From Treponema brennaborense DSM 12168 (GTDB taxonomy: Bacteria; Spirochaetota; Spirochaetia; Treponematales; Treponemataceae), in NCBI RefSeq assembly GCF_000212415.1, contig NC_015500.1, positions 248,001 to 312,000 of the forward strand: a stretch of DNA of 64,000 nucleotides, given 5' to 3'. Shown piece by piece: positions 16,049 through 26,584 of this stretch (position 1 is the first letter of the stretch; the number at the start of each line of letters is the position of its first letter). The position numbers and the translations under genes were made by a program. The notes beneath the pieces were generated by a model, which ran no database searches, was not told the origin of the DNA, and saw only the letters and a list, made by a program, of their open reading frames with translations.

Positions 16049-17715
16049 GGTAGACTCCTTATTTTTTTTCTGAGTGCATGGAGCGCCGAAGGTGCGGCGG
16101 ACAGTTCGCTTATTCCCGCTTTTATAAAACGTTCCGTAAGGCTTGTGTCCGCGCCAAGTTCGCCGCAGATACCGCACCAGATACCGTGTTCCCGTGCGTG
16201 TTTTGCCGTGAGTTCTATGAGCCGGAGGACGCTTTCGTGATGAGGATCGCAATACTCGGCGATATCGGCGTTTTGCCGATCAACGGCAAGCGTATACTGC
16301 GTAAGATCGTTCGTACCGATGCTGAAAAAATCAACTTCAGCCGCAAGCACGTCGCTTATAACGGCGGCGGCCGGAGTTTCAATCATTATGCCCGTTTCAA
16401 TCCGTTCTGCGTGCGGTACGTTTTCGTTTTTCAGATCGGCGGCCGCCGCCTTCAGGAATTGTTTTGCGCGGTGTATCTCCGACAGCGAACAGATCATGGG
16501 AAACATGACGGCAACGTTTCCCGTTACGCCTGCACGCAGTACGGCGCGCAATTGGGTGGTGAACAGTTGCGGATTTGCAAAACACAGCCGCAGCGCTCGT
16601 ATGCCCAACGCAGGATTCGGTTCGTTTTGCATCGGAATGCACGCCGCCTTTTTGTCGGCGCCTATATCGAGCGTTCGGATGATGAATTTACGGGTTCCGA
16701 GTTTTTTTGCGGCTGCTTGGTAGACGGCGGTGAGTTCGGCTTCCGTGGGTAATACGGTGCGGCCGAGATATGAAAACTCGCTTCTGAATAGTCCGATGCC
16801 TTCCGCACCGCAGCGGACGGCGGCGTCTACGTCTTCAAGGCTGCCCGCGTTGGCGTATAATGTTATTTTTTTGCCGCTTTGCGTAGCGGTTTCCGGCGGC
16901 GGTAAAATTTCAAACAGTTCCCGCTCTTTTTCGGATGATTTTTCCGCAGATGATTTTTCGGCGGAGGCCTTTTCGGCAGATGATTTTTCGGCGGATCGGA
17001 CCGCTTTCAGTTTTTGGGAATCGGGAGAAAAATACACGCCGCCGCTGACTCCATCGACAATGCAGGTTTGCCCGTTTACGGAGCTGTCGAACGTTACACC
17101 GTTTACGATGACGGCGGGAATGCCTAATGACCGCGCCAATATGGCTGTGTGAGACGTTGCACTCCCTTTTCCCGATACGAGGCCGAGCAATTGCAGCCCG
17201 CTGAACATGAGCGTGAGACTTGGCGTTATTTCATTTGCAACGAGAATTATTTTTTCCGTGCCGACCGGCGCCGGGGCCGTAGTTTTGCCGCGCAGTATGC
17301 GGATAATTCTGTCCGCAACATCCGATACGTCTGCCCCGCGTTCCGCGATGTATTCGCTGCCGGATTCTGCGAGTTCCCGCGAAAATTCTTCCGCGGCTTT
17401 GCCGACCGCGGTTTCCGCACTCAGCCTGTCTTCCGTAATCAGCGTTCGCATTCTGCTGTAGAAATCGCTGTCCTGCAGCATCATTTTATGTATCAGGAAA
17501 ATGTCGGCGGCGGAAGTTCCCGCTTCGCGGAGCGTTTTTCTGTAAAGCTCGGTGAGTTCCGCCGCTGCCTTGTTGAGCGCGGTAATTAACCGTCTCGTTT
17601 CCTTTTTCGTGTCTTCCGTTTTTTCGGTACGGCAGACGGATCGTTCGGCGGCCGCAAAAAAAACGGTTCCCGCTGCGATTCCCGTTGAAACGGGTATTCC
17701 TTTATATTCTTTCAT
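16045..17715 (-). CDS. ptsI: PTS Enzyme I (phosphoenolpyruvate-protein phosphotransferase)
   Basis: 556 residues. N-terminal HPr-binding helical and phospho-His domain with active His189 in GKGSATSHTAILARSLGIP; PEP-binding TIM barrel with FRSEFSYLGR-type signature (GLFRSEFSYLGR), IRTLDIGADK, and the catalytic-Cys region CGICGE near the C-terminus. It transfers phosphate from PEP to HPr. Between the two domains (residues 241-263) sits a low-complexity insertion made of AEKSS-like five-residue repeats (DNA period 15 bp, about 16935-17000), absent from usual Enzyme I. The ATG follows the HPr stop directly. Being inside the beta-glucoside operon, it appears dedicated to, or co-induced with, this sugar. 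Confidence 0.92.
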   Translation of the reverse strand: MKEYKGIPVSTGIAAGTVFFAAAERSVCRTEKTEDTKKETRRLITALNKAAAELTELYRKTLREAGTSAADIFLIHKMMLQDSDFYSRMRTLITEDRLSAETAVGKAAEEFSRELAESGSEYIAERGADVSDVADRIIRILRGKTTAPAPVGTEKIILVANEITPSLTLMFSGLQLLGLVSGKGSATSHTAILARSLGIPAVIVNGVTFDSSVNGQTCIVDGVSGGVYFSPDSQKLKAVRSAEKSSAEKASAEKSSAEKSSEKERELFEILPPPETATQSGKKITLYANAGSLEDVDAAVRCGAEGIGLFRSEFSYLGRTVLPTEAELTAVYQAAAKKLGTRKFIIRTLDIGADKKAACIPMQNEPNPALGIRALRLCFANPQLFTTQLRAVLRAGVTGNVAVMFPMICSLSEIHRAKQFLKAAAADLKNENVPHAERIETGIMIETPAAAVISDVLAAEVDFFSIGTNDLTQYTLAVDRQNADIAEYCDPHHESVLRLIELTAKHAREHGIWCGICGELGADTSLTERFIKAGISELSAAPSALHALRKKIRSLP

Positions 17716-17973
17716 TTAATAATTTTCCCCGATATTTGCGGTGATTTCAGCATAGGCGTCTTCTTCGTCTTCGCCGTCGAAAAACAAACTGATTTTATCG
17801 TTCTGCTTTACTCCGAGTTTCATCAGCGCGAACAGTTTTTTTACGTTCGCTTCTTTGTCGCCGTATTTCATCGATATGCTGCATTTGTATTTCAGTGCCT
17901 TGTTTACCAGAATTCCTGCCGGCCGTGCGTGAATTCCGTCGGCGGCTTTTATCGTGTACTCGAATCGTTTCAT
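17716..17973 (-). CDS. HPr-like PTS phosphocarrier protein lacking Ser46
   Basis: 85 residues, the usual HPr length. The phospho-accepting His15 lies in DGIHARPAG. The regulatory serine of Gram-positive-type HPr (Ser46) is Lys46 here (NVKKLFALMKLG), so HPr kinase could not act at that position; this copy should only carry phosphate. It lies 4 nt downstream of licT-like and abuts ptsI. The C-terminus is acidic. Possibly an operon-specific paralogue of a main HPr elsewhere. Confidence 0.92.
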   Translation of the reverse strand: MKRFEYTIKAADGIHARPAGILVNKALKYKCSISMKYGDKEANVKKLFALMKLGVKQNDKISLFFDGEDEEDAYAEITANIGENY

Positions 17974-17977
17974 GACA

Positions 17978-18820
17978 TTACTCCTTGCCGGTGACTATCC
18001 GGTTTATATGTATCGTTAAATACGTTTTTTCGTTTTTATCCACCGTGTACGGATATTTTTCTTCTACGTACGCGGTAATCCGATCGACGCAGTTTCGTGC
18101 GGCGGGGAACGTTTTTGCGATTGAATCGTAGAGTTCCGTTTCGCCATCGGAACTTCCGCTTGCGGTCATGATTCTTTGGGCAAAAAAAGACAGATGCACG
18201 AGGAATCTTTGCCACGCCGGCGACGTTTCGTCGATTTTTACCGGAAGACAGCGTTTTACCAGAATGCTTACGTCCTGTACGAATTCCAGCATGGAATTGA
18301 GTTCCGGAGAACCGGCTCCGAGTTCCGCCGTAACGAAGTGCATCGTAATGAATGCGGCTTCATCAATTGAAAACGAACGTCCGGTCGCTTTTTTGATGAT
18401 GTCGAGCGCATCCAGCCCGATCCGGAATTCCTCCGGATAAAAACTTTTGATTGCACTGGTAATCGGGCTGGTAACGGCGATATTTTGCTTTGCCCGTTCC
18501 ATCGCGGCGTTCAGATGATCCGTGAGCGTTATGTATATGCTGTCGTGCAGTTCTTTGGGGCATAATTTTTTTGCATGTGCTATTATTTCTTCAGAAAGCA
18601 GCATATCTTCGATGGGAATGTTTTGAATGAATTCCTGAAACCGGAAATTCGTTTCTTCATTTTTGAGAATGAAGATTTTTTCGATTTTCGATTCATCTAT
18701 TACGGCTCCGCATTTTTGCTGAAAAGCGAGTCCGCGACCCATCACGATTTTTTCAAATCCTTCAGGGTCCGTGCAGACTGCCGCGTTGTTATTTAAAATC
18801 TTTATTATTTTCAAAATCAT
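17978..18820 (-). CDS. LicT/BglG-family transcriptional antiterminator
   Basis: 280 residues: N-terminal RNA-binding CAT domain (1-55; KIIKILNNNAAVC, then VMGRGLAFQQKCG), PRD1 (about 65-170; His92 and His102 in LHDSIYITLTDH) and PRD2 (about 171-280; His in LVHLSFFAQRI and TIHINRI). Such proteins bind an RNA hairpin (RAT) to block terminator formation when sugar is present and are controlled by PTS phosphorylation of PRD histidines. A RAT overlapping a terminator is present in this operon's leader (22319-22388), so its target is known with good confidence. Confidence 0.92.
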   Translation of the reverse strand: MILKIIKILNNNAAVCTDPEGFEKIVMGRGLAFQQKCGAVIDESKIEKIFILKNEETNFRFQEFIQNIPIEDMLLSEEIIAHAKKLCPKELHDSIYITLTDHLNAAMERAKQNIAVTSPITSAIKSFYPEEFRIGLDALDIIKKATGRSFSIDEAAFITMHFVTAELGAGSPELNSMLEFVQDVSILVKRCLPVKIDETSPAWQRFLVHLSFFAQRIMTASGSSDGETELYDSIAKTFPAARNCVDRITAYVEEKYPYTVDKNEKTYLTIHINRIVTGKE

Positions 18821-18832
18821 ATCTTCCGTATC

Positions 18833-20275
<1,443 letters not shown>

Positions 20276-20290
20276 CTATACAATTTTCCG

Positions 20291-22271
20291 TCAAAAATTC
20301 AGCGGAACTATCGAAAACAGCGGTTCGCCGACACTGATTATGCAGCCGGTTTCCTTTTCAACTGCGATGCTTTTGAATTCGTCCGAATTGTTTATCACGA
20401 CAGGCGTAACGGTTTTATATCCTGCGGACGTAATGGCGCCGATATCGAATGTCATCAGTAAGTCGCCTTCCTGAACTTTCTGCCCTTCGATAACGTACGT
20501 TTTAAATCCTTGCCCCTTGAGTTCAACGGTATTCATCCCTACGTGAATAAGGATATCTATGCCGGAATCCGCCGTTATGCCGATTGCGTGCGCCGTTTCC
20601 GGCAGCACCGAAACGGTTCCGGTGAACGGTGCGCGGACTTCGCCGCTGGACGGCAGTATTGCGCAGCCTTTTCCCAGTGCGCCGCTGCTGAACGCTTCAT
20701 CTTCGATTTTGTCGAGGTCGATGATTTTTCCTTTAAGCGGCGAAACGACCGTAATCGGTTTGGCCTTTTTGCCGGAATCATGAGTTCGTGCGTCGCGGCT
20801 TTTGGTAAAACTTCCGGATTCCGGTTCTTTATAGAAAAACATGACGAGCAGGAATGAAACGGCCATTGAGACGAGTACCGCGATGCTTGCCCATACCACT
20901 CCGTGCATCGATATCGGGACGTTGTACATTTTGGAATATTCTTCGGTCATGATGAATTCCGGGAATCCGAATACGCCGAGTCCCGCGGAAATGTATGAAT
21001 ATACTTTTGCCGCGGCAAGAATGGCACCGCCGACGGCGGCCCCGATACATGAATAGATGAAAGGTATTTTACGGGGCAGCGTGATACCGTAAATTGCAGG
21101 CTCGGTTACGCCGGCGATTGCGGAAATAACGGCGGGAATGCCGATACTTTTTGTCTGCTTATCTTTGGTTTTCAGCATGACGGCGATAAGGGCGGCAAGC
21201 TGTGCGAACGAAGCCGCGAACATCGGAGATAAAATCATGTCGTATTTCAGGTTGGCAAGATTGATGAACATGAGCGGAATAAGACTCCAATGCAGCCCGA
21301 AAATGACCAGTATCTGCCATAATCCGCCGAAAAGGAATCCGCCGAATACGGCCGCGCGGCTGAATACGAATATTACGCCCTTTTCGATTACTTCTGTCAG
21401 CATTGCGGCAACGGGACCGATAACGATGAACATCAGCGGAACGGTGATAATGAATACGAAAAGCGGTACGCCGAAATTCTTGATTACCGTCGGGATGACA
21501 GCCTTGATTTTTCTTTCAAGAAACGATGCGAACCAGATTACCAAGATGATGGGAACAACCGTAGACGTATAATTACCGGAAGCCGGCATGATAACGGGAA
21601 TTCCGAACAACGTGGCGTAGTAATTCATTCCGAACAACGTGCCGAGCGGTTTGGGTGCGCTTCCGAATGCAACGGCGATCGCATTCGGAGCAAGGTTGAC
21701 GAGTGTCGGTGCGCACATGACGAGCCCCAGCATGAGTCCCGTTATTTCGTTCATGCCGAATTTTTTTGCCGTAGTGTACCCGATGAGAACCGGCAAAAAA
21801 TAGAATAACGCGTCGGCAGCGTTGTAAAGTATCGTATACGTGCCGCCGGCTGCATCCATAATATGGAAGAACGACAGCAACATCAGAATGCCTTTTATCA
21901 TGCCGGTTGCGCATAACATTCCGAGCAGCGGAGCGAATACTCCGGTCAATATGGAAATGAAATTGGCCGACGGTGCTTTTTTTTTGCCTTCTTGAACTGC
22001 TTGTTCGTCGGTGCAGTTCTCAAGATGTCCTACTTCAACGAGCGCCTCGTATACGTCGGGTACTTGTACCCCCGATAACGACCTGATACAAACCGCCTGC
22101 TTTCAGCACGTTTACGATACCGTCCGTCCGTTTGAGGATATCCGTTTGGGCAAGATTTTCATCCCGCAGTTTAAAACGCAGCCGCGTTAAGCAGTAGGTA
22201 ACGTTTTGAATGTTTGATTTTCCGCCGACATTTTGGAGAATAATCCGCGCAAGACCGTCGTACTTGTTCAT
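20291..22271 (-). pseudogene. Beta-glucoside PTS EIIBCA, interrupted by a one-base frameshift
   Basis: Read with one correction, this is a 659-residue EIIBCA permease: EIIB with catalytic Cys27 in YCLTRLRF; EIIC with about ten membrane helices (GITEP-type motif seen as GVTEPAIYG); EIIA with active His in DILIHVGMNTVELKGQGF. In the given sequence the EIIB frame ends at RRIRGAR about 78 codons in, because of five C (coding strand G) at 22069-22073. With four, the frame joins through VVIGVQVPDVYEALVEVGHL straight into EIIC. Either an error in the sequence, or a true mutation that would separate EIIB from EIICA. ATG 22271 has a GGAGG site. Confidence 0.85.
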
Positions 22272-22318
22272 AGTGCCTCCGTGAGCCGTGTGGGCTCGCT
22301 TGAAAAGTCTCCGCGCAT

Positions 22319-22388
22319 AAAAAAAGGCAAAACCCGTTTCTCCCGTGCGGAGCATTCAGGTTTTGCCTGTCAGTAACAGTAACAATCC
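22319..22388 (-). promoter_or_regulatory. RAT antiterminator site overlapping an intrinsic terminator
   Basis: Leftward, the RAT-like segment runs 22388 to 22358: GGATTGTTACTG, a short variable part, then ACAGGCAAAACCT, as in BglG/LicT targets. Its 3' part is also the left arm of a terminator: AGGCAAAACC (22359-22368) pairs with GGTTTTGCC (22326-22334), followed by seven T (22319-22325). Binding of the LicT-like protein encoded downstream would hold the RAT hairpin and let transcription proceed. Confidence 0.92.
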
Positions 22389-22398
22389 GATTTAATTT

Positions 22399-22427
22399 AT
22401 AGTATATCCTAATATTTCATTTGTCAA
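22399..22427 (-). promoter_or_regulatory. Promoter of the beta-glucoside PTS operon
   Basis: Leftward TTGACA (22422-22427), 17-nt spacer, TACTAT (22399-22404). Transcription would begin just before the RAT sequence. Confidence 0.8.
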
Positions 22428-22500
22428 ATATTTTTTATCCGATAACCCGGAATTTAGATATATCGAATCGATGCGCCGTTTTTTGCACCGACGCAGCGGC

Positions 22501-22558
22501 CTGTCAGACGTAGCGGCTTGCTTGACACCGCGGACTGTCAGACGCAGCGGCTTGCTTG
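22501..22558. repeat. 24-bp direct repeat, period 34
   Basis: CTGTCAGACGYAGCGGCTTG with CTTG following, at 22501-22524 and 22535-22558, one mismatch. It lies between the PTS promoter and the convergent end of the barrel gene. Confidence 0.8.
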
Positions 22559-22573
22559 TGTGAACGCCGCCGG

Positions 22574-23896
22574 TTATTTCGCCTTTTGTGCGGGCGCGAC
22601 GGGAATCGTCAGCTGAGCCGAAATGCCGGTCAGCTTCGTGTCCGTGTCGACGTTGAACGTAACGTCGCACACCCAGTTTTTGGGAAGCAGCACGCTCATG
22701 CCGATTTTTCCCGACCATAGGATATCCGCCCGAAAATCCCGGGCTCTGCCGTGTTGTTCGTACGACGACGACGTCTGCGGATACGTCTTTTTGACTGCTT
22801 GTTCGCGGTAATAGACGCGCGGCGTCATGCCGATAAAAAACGTGAGCGGCAGCGAGCCGAGCGCGGCGTTCAAACCGATGTCGGCGGCGACCGTTATGCC
22901 CAGATCGAACGTATGGGCGTCTTTGACGATGAGATCGGCGTACGCTTTCGGATTGAAGGCGGCGGTGAACGCGGGTGCGCCCGTTCCGGCGGCGTTCGCT
23001 TTTTGCGGCAGGCTGTAATCGTACCGGTTGGAAATGCCGAGCTGGAACATCGTTTTTTTCTGGATACCGCCGGCGAACGGCGTCGGTTCGAGTAAATCGC
23101 AGGAAAACTCCTTATTGCCGCCGGCAGCCCATACGTTCGTGCGGGTTCCGCCGGGAATAAGCGACTTGAACGCGATCTTATGATATAAGAAAAAATTGAC
23201 GCCGGTGTCGCCGCCGCTTCCGGCTGCATCTTCGGTTTTCGACGTAACGACGGATACGCCGAAACTCGAATTGTTGACCGTAGTGCCGATGCGGTACGAG
23301 GCGGGAACTACGAACAGCAGCGACGCGTTTTGTTGCAGGATTCCGGCGTTTTCCCGGTAATCCGTTCGGACGCCGTTTACGGTGACCGTCTGCGTGTATT
23401 TGTCCGTGATCGTTTCGCTGCCGGTCAGATAGCATTGCAGACCGGCAGAAAGATCTTGCAGCTGCGGCACGCCGATAAGGAAAAATACGTTGGCGTAATA
23501 CGTGTCGAACGCAGGCGTTACGTATTCGGTTTCGGTGACGGTTTCCGTTTTGGTGGTGCCCGAACCGCCCCACACGGTGCGGACGGTTTTGGTTACTTCT
23601 TCCGCGGCGGTCATGCGGAACGACGCGCCGACGGTGAACGGAAAGGCGGCGTGCCGGTGATAACCGAAAAACCCGCCGGTAACGGCGGCCGTACTGCCGC
23701 CGGATGATGCGGGCGTAAAATCCGTAAACGCTATCACGTAGTCCGACGACACGCGGTTGAAATTCTCACCGGGAAACAGCACCCAGTCGTTCGGATTTTC
23801 CACGACGCGGTTCGTCGCCGTCGATTGGAGCGACTGTTGGGCAAATGCCGGCAGTAAAAAAAGGCAGACTGCAGCAGCAGCAGATACTCGTTTCAT
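22574..23896 (-). CDS. Putative outer-membrane beta-barrel protein
   Basis: 440 residues with a Sec signal peptide (cleavage after AFAQ, near 20). The mature protein is made of alternating short amphipathic strands (TVGASFRM, ANVFFLIGV, ASLLFVVPASYRIG, FDLGITVAADIG, FFIGMTPRVYYRE, WVCDVTFNV, ISAQLTIPVAP), as expected for a barrel or a porin-like protein. No specific family is recognised. Start ATG 23896 has a CAGGAG site; upstream open frame lacks one. It lies 65 nt after the metzincin-like lipoprotein gene in the same direction, and both may belong to one surface-protein operon. Confidence 0.6.
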   Translation of the reverse strand: MKRVSAAAAVCLFLLPAFAQQSLQSTATNRVVENPNDWVLFPGENFNRVSSDYVIAFTDFTPASSGGSTAAVTGGFFGYHRHAAFPFTVGASFRMTAAEEVTKTVRTVWGGSGTTKTETVTETEYVTPAFDTYYANVFFLIGVPQLQDLSAGLQCYLTGSETITDKYTQTVTVNGVRTDYRENAGILQQNASLLFVVPASYRIGTTVNNSSFGVSVVTSKTEDAAGSGGDTGVNFFLYHKIAFKSLIPGGTRTNVWAAGGNKEFSCDLLEPTPFAGGIQKKTMFQLGISNRYDYSLPQKANAAGTGAPAFTAAFNPKAYADLIVKDAHTFDLGITVAADIGLNAALGSLPLTFFIGMTPRVYYREQAVKKTYPQTSSSYEQHGRARDFRADILWSGKIGMSVLLPKNWVCDVTFNVDTDTKLTGISAQLTIPVAPAQKAK

Positions 23897-23961
23897 GTAA
23901 AACTCCTGTAAAAATTCCGCGTGAGCCGTTCGGCCCGGATCCGCGCAACGAAACTTCCGCA

Positions 23962-25443
23962 TTACGGAAGCGCGTCGCCCTGCTGTCCTTCATCGGCGGG
24001 ATCGAGACCGCTGTCAACCGGCGGTTCGTCTATGTTGAGGTCGAACCAGGGCTTTAAAAGCAGATACGTTTCCGCCGAAAAATATTTGGGGTTATTGTAA
24101 ATGAACCGCTCGAATTTATTGAGACCGTCGTTTCTGACGCCGCCCCAGCCGCGAAGCGATTCGCTGTTGTTCGCAACGGGGCCTTTGCCGTCGCCGAAGT
24201 CGAGCCAGCGGGCCCAGTCGTTTTCCGGTTTATAGTACCCGACGATGTCGGGATCGGGATACGGAGCTTTTCCGAGCCGGATGAACATGGCTGTCAGACT
24301 GGGCGCGTACGATTCGAGCGTTCCGTAACAGAACGAACTGCCGTGCCCGAACCCGATGCAGTGACCGAGTTCGTGTACGGTTACCGCCGAACCGCCTTTA
24401 TAATGATTGAAAAACGCGTAGGTTGCGATTCCCAACACGGAGCCGCCGCCCAAACCGACGTATCCTTCCTTTGAATCGAGCCTGCCGAGCCGCAGGTCTT
24501 TGGGATTTTCTTTTGAGAAAAAAATCATGTCGTACAGGCGTTTCCGCTCGTTTTCCGTGCCGGCGACTTTGTTGACGTCGGTATCGGTGTGAAAGTAGAC
24601 GTTTTCCTGCGGTGTGGCGCCTTTCTGATAAATGAAATAGTCGCCGGTGAGCGCTTTATAGTGATCCATGAGAACGTCGAATTCGGGGCTGCTGAACGTG
24701 TACGCCAAATTGCTGATGATAGCGATCCATTCGCGCGCGTGCGGTGCGTTCATGCGTTTCCAGCTGCTGCCGTTGTCGATGCGCAGAAAACCGATGCGCC
24801 AGTTCGTTTTGAGCGCCCGCAGTTTTTGATAGGCCGGATCGCTGCATCTGATTTCGATGCGCACCATGTCGCGCTGTAAATCGGGGATGTGCGGAATGTG
24901 GACGAGGCCGCCGCCGTCGGAAAGATATTCGCCTTCGTGCAGACTGAACGGTATATCGTATATGTTCTGCGCCAAAGCGGGCAGTTCCCGGATGGTCATA
25001 ATGCGGAATGCGTGCGGATAGCCCGAAAGCGTCGCCCAAATTTCCGCATTGTACACGGGAACGACCATATAACTGGTTACGCGGAATTGATTGTGCGCTA
25101 CCGGAATCTGGCGCTTCACCGGGTCCGATTTGCTTCCGCCTTCGTCGTACTGCGATTCGTGTTTTTGCGCAACGACGATCGGATCGTTTATGAGAAACAC
25201 ACGCAGCGAGTCGTCCGTAACGATTTCATACGGTTCCGAATTCTGCAGAATCTTTTTTTCATGCACCGAATAACGGGCGGCGTCGGTATCCGTCGGGACG
25301 CGGCCGGTTTGCAGTGCCTGATCGAACGGAACGACCGCTGCGTTGCTGCACGCGCAAACGACGGCGACGCCGATCAGCAGTGCGGCGGTTTTTAAGAGCG
25401 GAATCGCCGGTATTCTCCGGTGCGCTGCGGCGCCGTGCTTCAT
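23962..25443 (-). CDS. Lipoprotein with metzincin zinc-protease motif
   Basis: 493 residues. The N-terminus has a long hydrophobic segment ending VVCAC (Cys32), a likely lipidation site. Residues 357-367 read HELGHCIGFGH, the full HExxHxxGxxH zinc site of metzincins, with Glu358 as the catalytic base. A FYR-type Met-turn is not certain but TAMF lies about 25 residues on. N-terminal 300 residues are beta-rich and unassigned. It probably sits at the cell surface or periplasm. Its ATG overlaps the stop of the preceding lipoprotein gene (ATGA at 25440-25443), so they are coupled. Host-protein cleavage is possible but unsupported beyond the motif. Confidence 0.75.
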   Translation of the reverse strand: MKHGAAAHRRIPAIPLLKTAALLIGVAVVCACSNAAVVPFDQALQTGRVPTDTDAARYSVHEKKILQNSEPYEIVTDDSLRVFLINDPIVVAQKHESQYDEGGSKSDPVKRQIPVAHNQFRVTSYMVVPVYNAEIWATLSGYPHAFRIMTIRELPALAQNIYDIPFSLHEGEYLSDGGGLVHIPHIPDLQRDMVRIEIRCSDPAYQKLRALKTNWRIGFLRIDNGSSWKRMNAPHAREWIAIISNLAYTFSSPEFDVLMDHYKALTGDYFIYQKGATPQENVYFHTDTDVNKVAGTENERKRLYDMIFFSKENPKDLRLGRLDSKEGYVGLGGGSVLGIATYAFFNHYKGGSAVTVHELGHCIGFGHGSSFCYGTLESYAPSLTAMFIRLGKAPYPDPDIVGYYKPENDWARWLDFGDGKGPVANNSESLRGWGGVRNDGLNKFERFIYNNPKYFSAETYLLLKPWFDLNIDEPPVDSGLDPADEGQQGDALP

Positions 25444-26468
25444 CGTGTTACTCCTGCGGTGCGCTCGGTGACGGGATACGCGGCCGCCGCGTAGCGTACG
25501 ATTCCCCAATCCGCCTGTACGGTGAACGATATGACGCCGGCGTCTTCGGTCAGTCCGTACAGTCCGCGGATTTTATCGAACGGCTGGCCGTCCGGCGCCG
25601 ACAGTACGATCAGCGGTGCGTCGAACGAATAGGACAGAAAATCCGGCAGCTCGTATATGTAAACGGCGGAACCCGCGGCGGCGGCGGCCTTCGTTTTGCC
25701 GAACGTAAACGCCCGAACCCGCTGCCCCCGAATCGGGCGGGATACCGTTTGTTCGGGCGCGGCGGCTTGCGCGGCGGTTCCTCGGCGGAACGTTCCGGTA
25801 TTGAACCGGCAGACGCCGTCGGCCGAATCGGATGAAATGAATAAATCGCCGTTCCGTTCCTGCATTGAAATGCGGTTTCCTTTCCCGACGCTGAAATTCA
25901 ATTTCAGATAACAAAACGGTTCGGCCGTATTTTTCCAGTCGGCGGCCAGCATGTCGGCGAGCCGGTATACTCGTACGTTCTGCCCCGTCGCTGCGACGTA
26001 CACGTACGCGGTTCCCGCGTATACGTGCTGCGGATGCCACGGTCCGCTGCCGTTCGCCGCGTCGTGCGTGTACGAGTACGAACCGTTGCCTATCTGCACG
26101 GTTTTGCCGGTACCGTCCGCGTCCAGAGAAAACACGACGTTTTTGCCGTTTGCATCGCTCCAAGAGCCGACGTATAACCGGCCGCCGCTCATCATGAGCG
26201 AACTGATCCGATCCGTCTGCGCAGCCGGATAATTGACGAATTGTCCGCGCGAAAGATCGTCGTTGAGTTCGTACAGTTCGTTTTTTGCCGTAACGCCGAA
26301 CAGCCGCGTCCGGTCGCTGCTGCCTCCGATCGCCGTATATCCGGAGACGACGGCGGTTTCAGGGCGCAGCGTGTAAGCGGCGTACTGCCGTTCCGACTGC
26401 TGCGTTACGCCGCTGCATGCGGTAAAACCGGCGAGTAATGCGCTTGTATACAAGAAAGCCGCTTTCAT
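25440..26468 (-). CDS. Lipoprotein, probable beta-propeller fold
   Basis: 342 residues. Signal segment ends in LAGFTAC (Cys18), a lipobox. The mature protein repeats a pattern of short strands such as LFGVTAKNELYELNDDL, RLYVGSWSD, VVFSLDADG, GDLFISSDSADGVCRFN and AAGSAVYIYELPD, spaced about 50 residues apart, which suggests a beta-propeller of the kind seen in WD/NHL/BNR-like lipoproteins. No enzyme motif. Its stop overlaps the start of the metzincin-like gene, so the two products probably work together at the surface. Confidence 0.6.
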   Translation of the reverse strand: MKAAFLYTSALLAGFTACSGVTQQSERQYAAYTLRPETAVVSGYTAIGGSSDRTRLFGVTAKNELYELNDDLSRGQFVNYPAAQTDRISSLMMSGGRLYVGSWSDANGKNVVFSLDADGTGKTVQIGNGSYSYTHDAANGSGPWHPQHVYAGTAYVYVAATGQNVRVYRLADMLAADWKNTAEPFCYLKLNFSVGKGNRISMQERNGDLFISSDSADGVCRFNTGTFRRGTAAQAAAPEQTVSRPIRGQRVRAFTFGKTKAAAAAGSAVYIYELPDFLSYSFDAPLIVLSAPDGQPFDKIRGLYGLTEDAGVISFTVQADWGIVRYAAAAYPVTERTAGVTR

Positions 26469-26524
26469 GTTCTCATATATACTATATTACGGTTTTTTCG
26501 GCAATCGGGCGATGAGTGCGGCGG

Positions 26525-26572
26525 ATAAAAATAACGAACCCCGGAATGCGCGAATGTGCACGATTTCCGGGG
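26525..26572 (-). terminator. Intrinsic terminator of the small lipoprotein gene
   Basis: CCCCGGAA (26539-26546) pairs with TTCCGGGG (26565-26572); leftward of the stem the transcript reads T-rich (26525-26534). It lies 13 nt past the stop at 26585. Confidence 0.6.
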
Positions 26573-26584
26573 CCGTGTACGCGT

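Noticed and set aside
22272-22355. Upstream extension of the EIIB frame (MLRTGETGFAFFYARRL...)
   Set aside because: It would translate the terminator; the GGAGG site and family N-terminus fix the start at 22271.
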